Source: Clostridia bacterium
GTDB lineage: Bacteria > Bacillota > Clostridia > Christensenellales > Borkfalkiaceae
NCBI GenBank assembly: GCA_900770185.1
Contig: CAAGJM010000035.1
Location: forward strand, 124,001 to 188,000
Length of the DNA: 64,000 nucleotides
Direction: 5' to 3'
Made by a program: the position numbers and the translations under genes. Shown piece by piece: positions 1-8,214 of the stretch (position 1 is its first letter; every line of letters begins with the position of its first letter). The notes under the pieces are model-generated. The model was given only the letters and a program-made list of their open reading frames with translations, searched no databases and was not told the origin of the DNA.

Positions 1-1655
1 AAAAGAGTTATCGGCGGCGGAGTGTATTTATAATCGAGGGGCATTTTTTCAATCATTTTGCGATCGTCGTCTTCCCCTTCGTCGGTAACGAAGTTTACGC
101 CGCCGCTTTTAATGGCTGAATTCGGCGCGTCAAATACTTCGCCGTCGCTAAAAGTCGATTTACCCGACAATACGCTCGCTTCTTTCTTGGCCCGACCTTC
201 AAAGAATTTTTTAACGTCAACCTTCGGTTTTTCGTCTTCGATAGGCGCGAACGGATCTTCGACGTCAACCGTATCTTCGTCTATTTTTTCAAACGCCTCT
301 TCTTTCGTGGCGTAATTATTCGGTGCGTAAACGTTATTGTCGTACGCATTACCGCCGTAAGAATTGTCGCCGTTTGAGTAAGTTTTGCCGATAGGGTCGG
401 AAACACCGTCGTTTTGCTCGAACTTTTCGCTTACGCCGAAACCCGAAACCTTTTTTTGCGGGTCAAAGTCGCTTCTGTACGCTTCGCTGTACGTTACGGG
501 CTTACCGTAAATGGTACGCATGTTTTCGTCGAACTTATCGTCGTTGCCGTATCTTTTTTGCCCGTCAACGCTGACGAAACGCGGGTCTTGCACTTCCGGC
601 TGAGCGTTGTTGTTTTGGTTATATTCGGAAAACCCGCCCGAGGCGTAACCTTGGTTATATCCCGAATTATAGTCGCCGCGATTATCGCTTTTTAGCGGGG
701 CGTAGCCGTTTTGAGACTCATAAGCGGAACGGTTATAATTACCGCCGTAAGCGTTTGCGTTCTGATTATATCCGCCTGCTCTCGCCGAAAAGCCTACGTC
801 GTCATAACCTTGGCTATTATAGTCGTTGCGACCGTTTAAACCGCCGTAATTTTGCGGATTTTGCCCGCCGTAAGAGGCTTGACCGTTCCCGTTTTCGCCC
901 GCGCCGTTACGCGCTTGTTTTTCAAACGGGTTGTAATTATAACCGCCTTGATTATAGGCGCTTTGATTGTAACCGCTTTGTGCCAAAACCCCGTTCGCAC
1001 CGACCCCGTTTACGCCGGCAAAGCTGTTTGAACTTTCTTTTTCGGCGCGCGCGCCGCTCACGCCGTTATCCTCTTCGGGGAGTTTACCGGGGTACGCCCT
1101 CACCCCTTCCGTTTTAACCGCGCTTTTTTTGCGCTTTAATACGTATAAAACGATGACAAGAACTGTTAACAGCGAGAAAAATATTATCGCCCCGACGTAT
1201 TTAATGACTTTAACGAACGGATAAGTTATAAGCGAGAAAAGCCATCCGCCCGCAACCGCGGACGAAAGCCCTTGCCTGCCGGCCGAAAATGCGTGTTTTA
1301 AATATTCGCCGTAAGAGGCTGCCGACCTTGCCCCGCCTATCGTCGTAAGCAGGCACAAAAGCGCAACCAAAAATAAAATAGCGAATCTGACGTTTGTTTT
1401 TGTGGAAGACTTTTGTATTTTTTTGCCGAGCACCATCATAAAACCGACGTAATTAAGCGCGATTAAAAGGGGGTAAGAAAAATACCCCGAAAACCCGTAT
1501 AAAAACGCCTGAACTTCCGCGCCCAACTCGAAAAGCACGCTTTTGCCGAACAAAAGCGCGACAAGCAGCAAAAAAGTTGCGACGATTATCGCCACACCGA
1601 AAAATTCAACCGTAAAAAACTTATTTTCAGAATCTTTTACCTTAACGTCTTTCAA
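1..1655 (-). CDS. ftsK: FtsK/SpoIIIE-type DNA translocase, N-terminal part (truncated by window edge)
   Basis: Membrane-anchored DNA pump that clears chromosomal DNA from the division or sporulation septum. The visible 551 codons hold the N-terminal membrane domain with about four hydrophobic segments (roughly residues 10-35, 48-75, 88-107 and 130-165), then a basic stretch, then an unusually long linker rich in Asn, Gln, Gly and Tyr (about residues 200-370) and an acidic part. The last visible residues, DYKYTPPPITL, match the family motif (YxLPPxxLL) that opens the motor domain; the RecA-like motor and gamma domain lie outside the window. The start is a TTG at 1655, chosen because AAAGGTG sits 5 nt upstream and a stop codon follows soon after in frame. 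No internal stop was found. It could be either the vegetative FtsK or SpoIIIE; the membrane anchor excludes a soluble SftA-type protein. Confidence 0.88.
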   Translation of the reverse strand, partial: MKDVKVKDSENKFFTVEFFGVAIIVATFLLLVALLFGKSVLFELGAEVQAFLYGFSGYFSYPLLIALNYVGFMMVLGKKIQKSSTKTNVRFAILFLVALLCLLTTIGGARSAASYGEYLKHAFSAGRQGLSSAVAGGWLFSLITYPFVKVIKYVGAIIFFSLLTVLVIVLYVLKRKKSAVKTEGVRAYPGKLPEEDNGVSGARAEKESSNSFAGVNGVGANGVLAQSGYNQSAYNQGGYNYNPFEKQARNGAGENGNGQASYGGQNPQNYGGLNGRNDYNSQGYDDVGFSARAGGYNQNANAYGGNYNRSAYESQNGYAPLKSDNRGDYNSGYNQGYASGGFSEYNQNNNAQPEVQDPRFVSVDGQKRYGNDDKFDENMRTIYGKPVTYSEAYRSDFDPQKKVSGFGVSEKFEQNDGVSDPIGKTYSNGDNSYGGNAYDNNVYAPNNYATKEEAFEKIDEDTVDVEDPFAPIEDEKPKVDVKKFFEGRAKKEASVLSGKSTFSDGEVFDAPNSAIKSGGVNFVTDEGEDDDRKMIEKMPLDYKYTPPPITL

Positions 1656-1725
1656 ATTAGCACCTTTTGTCGTTTGATTATGCCCTAAGTCTTACGCAAG
1701 CATACCTTGAAACGAATATGTTATT

Positions 1726-1754
1726 ATAATAACATAACCCGCGCGTTTTAGCAA
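1726..1754 (-). promoter_or_regulatory. Sigma-A promoter of ftsK with a palindrome over the -10
   Basis: On the minus strand TTGCTA (1754-1749), a 17-bp spacer and TATTAT (1731-1726) lie about 70 nt before the ftsK TTG start. A perfect 18-bp palindrome (1718-1735) covers the -10 box. Confidence 0.6.
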
Positions 1755-1825
1755 GTTATAATTACTTGCGTTTTTAAAAATTAGATAAAAATATTGACGG
1801 CAGATAAAATTATTAAGTTACTGTT

Positions 1826-1850
1826 AGCCGCCTCGATGTAAAAGACGGCT
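1826..1850 (-). terminator. Hairpin after the M3 peptidase gene (weak terminator)
   Basis: The minus-strand RNA can form a 9-bp stem (AGCCGUCUU with GAGGCGGCU, two G-U pairs, loop of 7) just past the peptidase stop codon. The downstream sequence is AU-rich but has no solid U-run. The G-U pairs become C-A mismatches in a plus-strand RNA, so the minus strand is favoured. Confidence 0.4.
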
Positions 1851-1869
1851 TTTTGATAACGTTTAGGTC

Positions 1870-3567
1870 TTATTCGCATGCGCCGCGGTTTATAAAATCG
1901 TCTATAACCGCAGAGATTTTTTCGGTAATTTCTTTAATGGTTTCTTCGATAAAAGGCGACTTTAACCCGCACTTTTCAATTAAATTCAGGTACCCTTCGT
2001 CCGCGCCGAGAGATATAAACTCACGATATTTTTCAAATGCGGCGTCGTAATTTTCGAGCGATAAAATCAAAAACTGCATTGCGGTAAGCCCCGCGATGAC
2101 GTAGTCGATATAATAGAACGGGCTTTCATAGACGTGCATCTGATATTGCCACCTGCCGCCGTCTTCAAAATAAGTAACGCCGTCGTTACTGAAAAACGGA
2201 CGATATTCTTTTTCAAGTTTAAGCCAAGCCGCTTTTCTTTCGGACGGAGTTAAATTCGGCGTTTCATAAACGATTTTTTGAAATTCGTCAACCATAACGC
2301 CGTAGGGGATAAAGGTAAAACTATCGATTAAATGCGAGAATTTATATTTTTCGGACTCTTTGCCGAACAGTTCGGTAATATACTTATAGCAGAAAAATTC
2401 CATGCTCATCGAATGGGTTTCGGCTACGTCCATAAACGGAAGGCCGAGTTCTTTATCCTTCCTATATTCGCTCATTTTATAACTTGCGTAGGCGTGCCCC
2501 GCTTCGTGAGTTAAAACGTCTGCGTCGGCAGAGGTACCGTTGAAGTTCGCCAGAATAAACGGCTGATTATACCCGGCAATATCCGTTTCGTAACCGCCGC
2601 CCCATTTGTTCTTTTTAGATAAAACGTCAAAAGCGTCGCTATTTAGCATAAAATCAAAAAATTTGCCGGTATCTTCGCTCATTTCACGGTACATTTTCCG
2701 CCCGTTTTCAAGAAGGTCTGCGCCGCTTGCGACGGGTTTTGGCGGTAGACCGCGGGTGACGGCGGAAAGGTCGTAAATTTTAAGGGTTTCTATCCCTAAC
2801 TTTTCGGCTATTTCGCCGCGCAGACGGGTAAGCGCGGGCACAATATATTTTTTAACAGAGTTTTTAAGCGAGTTTAATTCCGCTTCTTTATAGCTCGTGC
2901 GGTTCATGCGATAGAATGATAGTTCCGCATAATTTTTAAACCCTAAAATTTTCGCTTGCTTATCGCGGTTTTTAACAAGCGCGTCAAAATTATCGTCCAA
3001 AAATTCGGCGTTTGTTTTAAGAGCCGCGCCGAGCGCGTTGTGTGCTTTTTCGCGAATGGCTCTGTCCCCGTCGCTCATATACCCCTTAATTATGGTTACG
3101 GGCAAACTTTCGCCGTTATAGTCGACCGTAAGCGCGCTCATAAAGTCGGAATATTCGCTGACGAGCGCATTCTCGGCGGCGGCTTCGCTTTCTATTTTTT
3201 CGTTTTCGGAAATAAGTTTATATTTGATTACGCTTAAAAGCGACGGCGGATAGTCCCCGCCGAATTTTTCCGCCGCTGCTAAAAACGCCTTACGGTATGC
3301 GCTTTTGCTTTTATAGGTTTTAGGAAGGTTTTGGTCGTAATATTCCTTTTCGGCAACGTAAAACTCATCCGCCGTGTTTATCGACCAGCGAATAAACGCC
3401 AGATTAAAAGCGGTGTCGAGCGCCACTTCCTCTTCAACGACTTTTTCTCTTATCATTTTGACTTCTTCGCCTGATTTTGCGGTTTTCAGTTCTTTCTCGG
3501 CGGCGAAAAACAAGTTGATTATTTTATTTACGTCGTACCTAAGGTACGGAATTTCGCTTACTTTCAT
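1870..3567 (-). CDS. M3 family oligoendopeptidase (PepF-like)
   Basis: Cytoplasmic zinc metallopeptidase that cleaves short peptides. The 565 residues fit the M3 oligoendopeptidase family found in Firmicutes. The zinc motif HEAGH is at residues 354-358, and the third zinc ligand is probably Glu383 in DVAETHS, about 25 residues further, as expected for this family. There is no signal peptide. The start ATG has AAGGAC 5 nt upstream. It stands alone between ftsK and acpP, with an untranslated spacer of about 300 bp before it, so it is probably a single-gene unit. Substrate preference cannot be read from the sequence. Confidence 0.9.
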   Translation of the reverse strand: MKVSEIPYLRYDVNKIINLFFAAEKELKTAKSGEEVKMIREKVVEEEVALDTAFNLAFIRWSINTADEFYVAEKEYYDQNLPKTYKSKSAYRKAFLAAAEKFGGDYPPSLLSVIKYKLISENEKIESEAAAENALVSEYSDFMSALTVDYNGESLPVTIIKGYMSDGDRAIREKAHNALGAALKTNAEFLDDNFDALVKNRDKQAKILGFKNYAELSFYRMNRTSYKEAELNSLKNSVKKYIVPALTRLRGEIAEKLGIETLKIYDLSAVTRGLPPKPVASGADLLENGRKMYREMSEDTGKFFDFMLNSDAFDVLSKKNKWGGGYETDIAGYNQPFILANFNGTSADADVLTHEAGHAYASYKMSEYRKDKELGLPFMDVAETHSMSMEFFCYKYITELFGKESEKYKFSHLIDSFTFIPYGVMVDEFQKIVYETPNLTPSERKAAWLKLEKEYRPFFSNDGVTYFEDGGRWQYQMHVYESPFYYIDYVIAGLTAMQFLILSLENYDAAFEKYREFISLGADEGYLNLIEKCGLKSPFIEETIKEITEKISAVIDDFINRGACE

Positions 3568-3591
3568 ATTGTCCTTACTATGTGACTAAAT

Positions 3592-3830
3592 TTGTATATA
3601 AATTTGAATTTAACGAAACTAATTACCGTAAGCCGCATTTTATATTTACTTAAATCCGTTTTCGTTAGCGGCTTTATGGCGCAAGCGTTTTTGGCGCGAG
3701 AAATCGACCGCTTGGCTTGTTCAGGCAAGGCAAACGCCCGAAGTTGTACTTGCCAACTAACGAGTGGCGTTTAACGCCGCATAAATCGACTTATCGTGAC
3801 AAAAATAATTAGCTACGTAAAATGAAACGC
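3592..3830. other. Unassigned intergenic spacer with internal repeats
   Basis: The spacer between the peptidase gene and the acpP terminator holds no gene I can support. It is richer in GC than the flanking spacers and contains short repeated words (AAATCGAC twice, GGCGC twice), a GGCGTTTAACGCC palindrome and a distant GGCAAG/CTTGCC pair, so it may fold as RNA or be a decayed repeat. A 60-codon frame here shows no protein-like features. Confidence 0.35.
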
Positions 3831-3833
3831 CTA

Positions 3834-3862
3834 ATAAAAAAGCCGCGGTTTTACGCGCGGCA
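3834..3862 (-). terminator. Rho-independent terminator of acpP
   Basis: The minus strand has GCCGCG, an 8-nt loop and CGCGGC (3842-3861), followed at once by TTTTTTATT. It begins 7 nt past the acpP stop codon. Confidence 0.88.
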
Positions 3863-3868
3863 ACTTTA

Positions 3869-4096
3869 TTACTTTTTGTCGATTAAATCAACGATGTCCT
3901 GAACGGTCGAGATATTTTCGGTCTGTTCGTCGCTTACGGTGATACCGAAAGTTTCTTCAAGCGTAAGAAGCATTTCGACAAGGTCGAGCGAGTCCGCACC
4001 CAAATCTTTAATAATTTCGCTTTCGGGCTTGACTTTATCCGCCGAAACGCCTAATTTTTCAACCAACAATTCTTTTATTTTATCAAAAGTGTTCAT
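3869..4096 (-). CDS. acpP: Acyl carrier protein
   Basis: Small acidic carrier that holds the growing acyl chain on a phosphopantetheine arm during fatty-acid synthesis. The 75-residue length is typical, and the GADSLDLVEML segment contains the Asp-Ser-Leu attachment motif with Ser36. It has a strong ribosome-binding site (AGGAGGAG), its own sigma-A promoter 65-90 nt upstream and a good terminator just downstream, so it is a single-gene unit. No other fatty-acid synthesis gene is nearby, so it could serve a different acyl pathway, but the sequence looks like the housekeeping protein. Confidence 0.95.
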   Translation of the reverse strand: MNTFDKIKELLVEKLGVSADKVKPESEIIKDLGADSLDLVEMLLTLEETFGITVSDEQTENISTVQDIVDLIDKK

Positions 4097-4158
4097 TTGC
4101 TCCTCCTAAAAGCCGAACGGAAACAAAACTATTTTTACGAATTTCACGTTACGGGATA

Positions 4159-4187
4159 ATTTTAACAAAAAGCGCGGCTGTTGTCAA
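4159..4187 (-). promoter_or_regulatory. Sigma-A promoter of acpP
   Basis: On the minus strand: TTGACA (4187-4182), 17-bp spacer, TAAAAT (4164-4159), with TG just before the -10 (extended -10). It sits between the tex stop codon and acpP. Confidence 0.82.
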
Positions 4188-4209
4188 TAAATTTTAAGCC
4201 TTTTGCTTT

Positions 4210-6372
4210 TCAAATATTTTTCATGGTAAGACTTATTCTGTTTTTCTTTTCGTCAACGCCTAAAACCTTGACTTTAACGCTCTCGCCGACCTTTAAAACG
4301 CTTGACGGGTGTGATACGAACTTGTTGCTTATCTCGCTTACGTGAACAAGCCCGTCCTGATGAACGCCGATATCGATAAACGCGCCGAAGTCGGTTACGT
4401 TTCTGACCGTTCCATTTAAGACCATTCCCGGTTTTAAATCGCTTAAACTCATAAGGTCTGCGCGGAGAACGGGTTTGGGTAAATCGTCGCGAACGTCGCG
4501 CCCGGGTTTAAGTATTTCGGTCAATACGTCTTTAAGCGTATCTTCGCCGAGTCCGCAACTTTCGGCGACGACGGCGTACCCCTTTTGTTTAACTTTTTGG
4601 GGGAGATCCGCAAGGTTGCCGCCCTCAACGTCCGATTCGCTATATCCGAACTCGTTAAGAAGTTTTTCAGCGCCTAAGTATGACTCGGGGTGAACGGCGG
4701 TGTTATCGAGAACGTTATCGCCGCCTGCTACGCGTAAAAAGCCCGCTGCGTTCAAAAACGCCTTTTCTCCGAGTTTTGCGACTTTTAAAAGTTGTTTCCT
4801 GTTTTTGAATTTCCCATGCTCTTCGCGGTAAGCGACGATATTTTTCGCTATGCCCGCATTAAGCCCCGAAACGTGCGTCAATAGAGACGGGCTTGCGGTG
4901 TTTACGTCTACGCCGACGCTCGTAACGCAGTCTTCCAAAACGCCGTCAAGCGCCTGATCGAGCCGTGCGGCGGGCATATCGTGCTGGTACTGCCCCACCC
5001 CTATCGACTTCGGGTCGATTTTTATGAGTTCGGCAAGGGGGTCCTGAAGCCTCCTTGCAATAGACACGGCAGAACGCTCGGACACGTCGAAATCGGGGAA
5101 TTCCTGCGCGCCGAGTTCGCTTGCCGAGTAAACGGACGCGCCCGCTTCGCTCACGACTATGTATTGTACTTTGCCGCCGTAATCTTTAATAAGGTCTGCG
5201 ATGAACACTTCGCTTTCTTTCGACGCGGTGCCGTTGCCGATGGATATTACGTTTACGCCGTATTTATCGATTAACGCTTTTATTTTCGTCTTGTCTTTTT
5301 CGTGGTCGGTGCCGATAGTCGGATACACGACGGTTTTATCGAGCACCTTGCCGGTTTCGTCTACGACGGCGACCTTACACCCCGTTCTGTAACCGGGGTC
5401 AAACCCCATAACCGTTTTACCTTTAAGAGGCGGTTGCATTAAAAGGGGTTTTAAGTTCCCTTCAAACGTTTTAATGGCGCGTTCCTGCGCTCCGTCGGTT
5501 AAAACGCTTCTCACTTCGCGCTCTATCGACGGTTCGATAAGTCTGTCGTATGCGTCGGCGCAGGCGGTTTTTAAGGCTTCCTTATAAGGACTTTCGCCTT
5601 TTATAACGGAATTTTCGACTAAGCTCACGGCAAAATCTTCGTCGATTTTTACCTTAACTTTTAAAAATCCTTCCTTTTCGCCGCGGTTAAGCGCAAGCAC
5701 CCTGTACGATTTAAATCCGCTTATCGCGCCGCTGAAATTCTTATAAGTTTCGTAAACGGCGGACTTTTCGGGCTCTTCTGCCGCGGCTTTGGTAAACTCT
5801 GCCGTAACGACGGCAAGGCGCATAAACATGCGGCGGAGAAGTTTGCGGATTTCCGCGTCGTCGCTGATTTTTTCGGCAACGATATCGAGAGCCCCTTGTA
5901 TCGCTTCTTTCGCAGAATGAACGCCCAGTTCTTCGTTTATATAACTTTCGGCAAGTTTTTCAAGCGGTTCGCAGCTTTTATTTTGCTCTAAAATAATTTC
6001 GGCAAGCGGTAAAAGCCCTTTTTGAACGGCAACCGTTGCGCGGGTTTTCTTTTTCTGCTTGAACGGGCGATAAATATCTTCGACTTCGGTCATCGTCTCG
6101 GCTTTTTCGAGCGCGGCGACGATTTCGTCAGTCAACTTGTCTTGCTCGGCTATGCTCTTTTTAACCTCCTCTTTACGCTTTTCAAGGTTGCGGAGGTATT
6201 CGAGCCGTTCCGAAAAAGAACGTAAAACCTGATCGTCTATATGCCCCGTCATTTCTTTTCTGTAACGGGCAATGAAGGGAACGGTTCCGCCCTCGTCCAA
6301 AAGTTTAATTATATTTTCGGCGTGCATTTCGGTTAAATTGAATTCTGTACGCAGTTTTTCAATGATATTCAT
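4210..6372 (-). CDS. tex: Tex-family S1 RNA-binding transcription accessory protein
   Basis: Nucleic-acid-binding protein of the Tex family, thought to act in transcription or RNA metabolism. The 720 residues show the family layout: helical N-terminal domain, a YqgF/RNase H-like fold starting near MGFDPGYRTG (about 320-450), helix-hairpin-helix repeats (about 485-560) and a C-terminal S1 domain (about 645-718, containing VTDFGAFIDIG). It starts 7 nt after the upstream GH13 gene, and its GAGG ribosome-binding site overlaps that gene's TGA stop, so it should be translated with the glycogen operon. Whether it has a role in glycogen metabolism is unknown; it may simply share the promoter. Confidence 0.93.
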   Translation of the reverse strand: MNIIEKLRTEFNLTEMHAENIIKLLDEGGTVPFIARYRKEMTGHIDDQVLRSFSERLEYLRNLEKRKEEVKKSIAEQDKLTDEIVAALEKAETMTEVEDIYRPFKQKKKTRATVAVQKGLLPLAEIILEQNKSCEPLEKLAESYINEELGVHSAKEAIQGALDIVAEKISDDAEIRKLLRRMFMRLAVVTAEFTKAAAEEPEKSAVYETYKNFSGAISGFKSYRVLALNRGEKEGFLKVKVKIDEDFAVSLVENSVIKGESPYKEALKTACADAYDRLIEPSIEREVRSVLTDGAQERAIKTFEGNLKPLLMQPPLKGKTVMGFDPGYRTGCKVAVVDETGKVLDKTVVYPTIGTDHEKDKTKIKALIDKYGVNVISIGNGTASKESEVFIADLIKDYGGKVQYIVVSEAGASVYSASELGAQEFPDFDVSERSAVSIARRLQDPLAELIKIDPKSIGVGQYQHDMPAARLDQALDGVLEDCVTSVGVDVNTASPSLLTHVSGLNAGIAKNIVAYREEHGKFKNRKQLLKVAKLGEKAFLNAAGFLRVAGGDNVLDNTAVHPESYLGAEKLLNEFGYSESDVEGGNLADLPQKVKQKGYAVVAESCGLGEDTLKDVLTEILKPGRDVRDDLPKPVLRADLMSLSDLKPGMVLNGTVRNVTDFGAFIDIGVHQDGLVHVSEISNKFVSHPSSVLKVGESVKVKVLGVDEKKNRISLTMKNI

Positions 6373-6379
6373 AAAATCC

Positions 6380-8182
6380 TCATCGGGTAAGCGGCTTTAA
6401 AACCAGCGCGCCGACCCCCTCTATCGTAAATTTTTTACTTATTTTGCCGCTTAAAAGTTCAACGGCAGTATTATCTAAATTAACGGAATAAACGTATTCG
6501 CCGGCGTTTACGACGACGATAATTTCTTCGTCGCCCGCAAATCTTCTGAACGAAAACGCCCCGTCTTTGCTGTAAATAACTTCCGTTTCGCCGCGTTTAA
6601 AAACGGCTTCGTTCGCGCGGATTTCGCCTAATTTTTTATAAAGCTCAAATATCTCGCACGGTTTATTTAATTTACCCCAGTCGAAACAAGTACGGTTGAA
6701 GGGGTCTTTTTCGCCCTCGGTCAAAACTTCGTCGCCGTAATATAAACTCGGAAGCCCGTAAAGCGTGTACTCTAAAACAGCGGCGACTTTTAATTTTTTT
6801 ATCGCCCCGAAAAGCTCGCACTCGCTGAGTTTTGTCCGCGCCATTTCCTCACGCGTTTTCGGCTCGTTTTTCAGCCCTAAAACCGTTAAAATTCGCGGCG
6901 TGTCGTGCGTGTCCAAAATATTCATAAGCAAATTGAGCGCAGGGTGCGGATAGTTGTTTAGTTGCTCTTTTATAACCCTCGAAAGCGGCAATGCGTCCGC
7001 CGAATTAAGGTAAGAAATTATCGCGTTTTTAAGCGGATAATTCATAACCGAATCAAGCTCTTTCCCCGCGAAATACTCTCGACGGCTGCCGTAGGCGATT
7101 TTATTTGTGGCGTCTTCCCACACTTCGCCGATTATTATCGCTTCCGGGTTCACGGTTTTAACCCGTTCGCGTATTTTTTTTACGAACGCGGGCGGCAGTT
7201 CGTCCACCACGTCAAGCCGAATTCCGCTTGCGCCTAACTTTAAGTATTTTTCGATAACCCCGTTTTCTCCCGCAATAAAGTTCTCGAACTCGACGCTTTC
7301 TTTATTTATAGTGGGCAACGTATCTATCCCCCACCAACACTTGTATTTATCGGGGAATTTTTCAAACGTGTACCAGTTATAGTACGGCGATTTTTTCGAC
7401 TGATACGCACCGAGCGAACTAAAATGCCCGTACTTGTTAAAGTAAACGCTGTCGTCGCCGGTGTGGTTAAAAACCCCGTCTATAATTAAGGATATCCCCA
7501 GCGATTTTGCCGATTTTGCAAGGCGGGCAAAATCTTCTTCCGTTCCGAGCGTTTCGTCGATTTTTAAATAATCGGACGTGTCGTAACGGTGGTTTGAAAA
7601 CGCTTTCGTTATCGGGTTTAAATAAATCGCGGTAACGCCCAGCGATTTTAAATACGGCAGTTTTTCTTCTATGCCCGCAAGGTTGCCGCCGAAAAAGTCG
7701 TCGTTTAAAATTTTGCCGTTTTTATCGGGTTTATAGTAAGGCTGTTCGCCCCACTTTCTGAAAATTTTATGGTCGCCTTTTATAAACTTTACGCCGATAT
7801 TAAACCTATCGGGGAAAATCTGGTAAATTACCCCGCCTAAATAATTTTCGGGCAAGGCGTATTCGTCGTTGTATATAAGAAGCTGAAATTTATCTAAACT
7901 GCCGCTTGAAATATTCAAATCGTCGTCACGCCCGTAAATAAAGCCTCCCGACACGAAATAATACCAGTAAAGCCCCGCTTTTTCGATTTTTAAGTCAACA
8001 GTAAACCCGTTTACGGTTTTTAACATACCGTAAACGAGCTTTTGATTGGTTTTGTCCGATATAATCGCCATATCGAGCGATTGAAAATCGCCGTATACCG
8101 ATATTTTTATCGCTTGACCCGATTTTACCGCACCGATTTCGGACTTACACTTTTTATCGAGCGGGTTGTAGTAAAAATTCAT
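6380..8182 (-). CDS. GH13 alpha-glucan hydrolase (neopullulanase/cyclomaltodextrinase-like)
   Basis: Intracellular enzyme expected to cleave alpha-1,4 or alpha-1,6 bonds in glycogen or maltodextrins. About 105 N-terminal residues form a beta-rich domain, then the TIM barrel starts at GGVIYQIFPDRF. Conserved regions are visible: DGVFNHTG (near 235-242), GIRLDVVDE with the nucleophile Asp324, IGEVWED with acid/base Glu353, and DTHDT with transition-state Asp427. There is no signal peptide, which fits a role beside glycogen phosphorylase. It follows glgP by 32 nt with no clear ribosome-binding site. Exact specificity (neopullulanase, cyclomaltodextrinase or alpha-glucosidase) cannot be fixed from sequence alone. 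Confidence 0.88.
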   Translation of the reverse strand: MNFYYNPLDKKCKSEIGAVKSGQAIKISVYGDFQSLDMAIISDKTNQKLVYGMLKTVNGFTVDLKIEKAGLYWYYFVSGGFIYGRDDDLNISSGSLDKFQLLIYNDEYALPENYLGGVIYQIFPDRFNIGVKFIKGDHKIFRKWGEQPYYKPDKNGKILNDDFFGGNLAGIEEKLPYLKSLGVTAIYLNPITKAFSNHRYDTSDYLKIDETLGTEEDFARLAKSAKSLGISLIIDGVFNHTGDDSVYFNKYGHFSSLGAYQSKKSPYYNWYTFEKFPDKYKCWWGIDTLPTINKESVEFENFIAGENGVIEKYLKLGASGIRLDVVDELPPAFVKKIRERVKTVNPEAIIIGEVWEDATNKIAYGSRREYFAGKELDSVMNYPLKNAIISYLNSADALPLSRVIKEQLNNYPHPALNLLMNILDTHDTPRILTVLGLKNEPKTREEMARTKLSECELFGAIKKLKVAAVLEYTLYGLPSLYYGDEVLTEGEKDPFNRTCFDWGKLNKPCEIFELYKKLGEIRANEAVFKRGETEVIYSKDGAFSFRRFAGDEEIIVVVNAGEYVYSVNLDNTAVELLSGKISKKFTIEGVGALVLKPLTR

Positions 8183-8214
8183 TGCTAAGTTGTGGTTTTG
8201 TTGCTTGGGTACTT

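Noticed and set aside
58..1117. Three plus-strand reading frames over the left end
   Set aside because: They are shadows of the FtsK/SpoIIIE frame on the minus strand, which is open through the whole region and matches the family.
3592..3774. 60-codon plus-strand frame in the spacer before acpP
   Set aside because: No ribosome-binding site, no recognisable domain, and the spacer is made of repeats and palindromes.
3592..3830. tRNA or 6S RNA in the acpP spacer
   Set aside because: No T-loop motif or cloverleaf, and the pairing does not resemble the long 6S hairpin.
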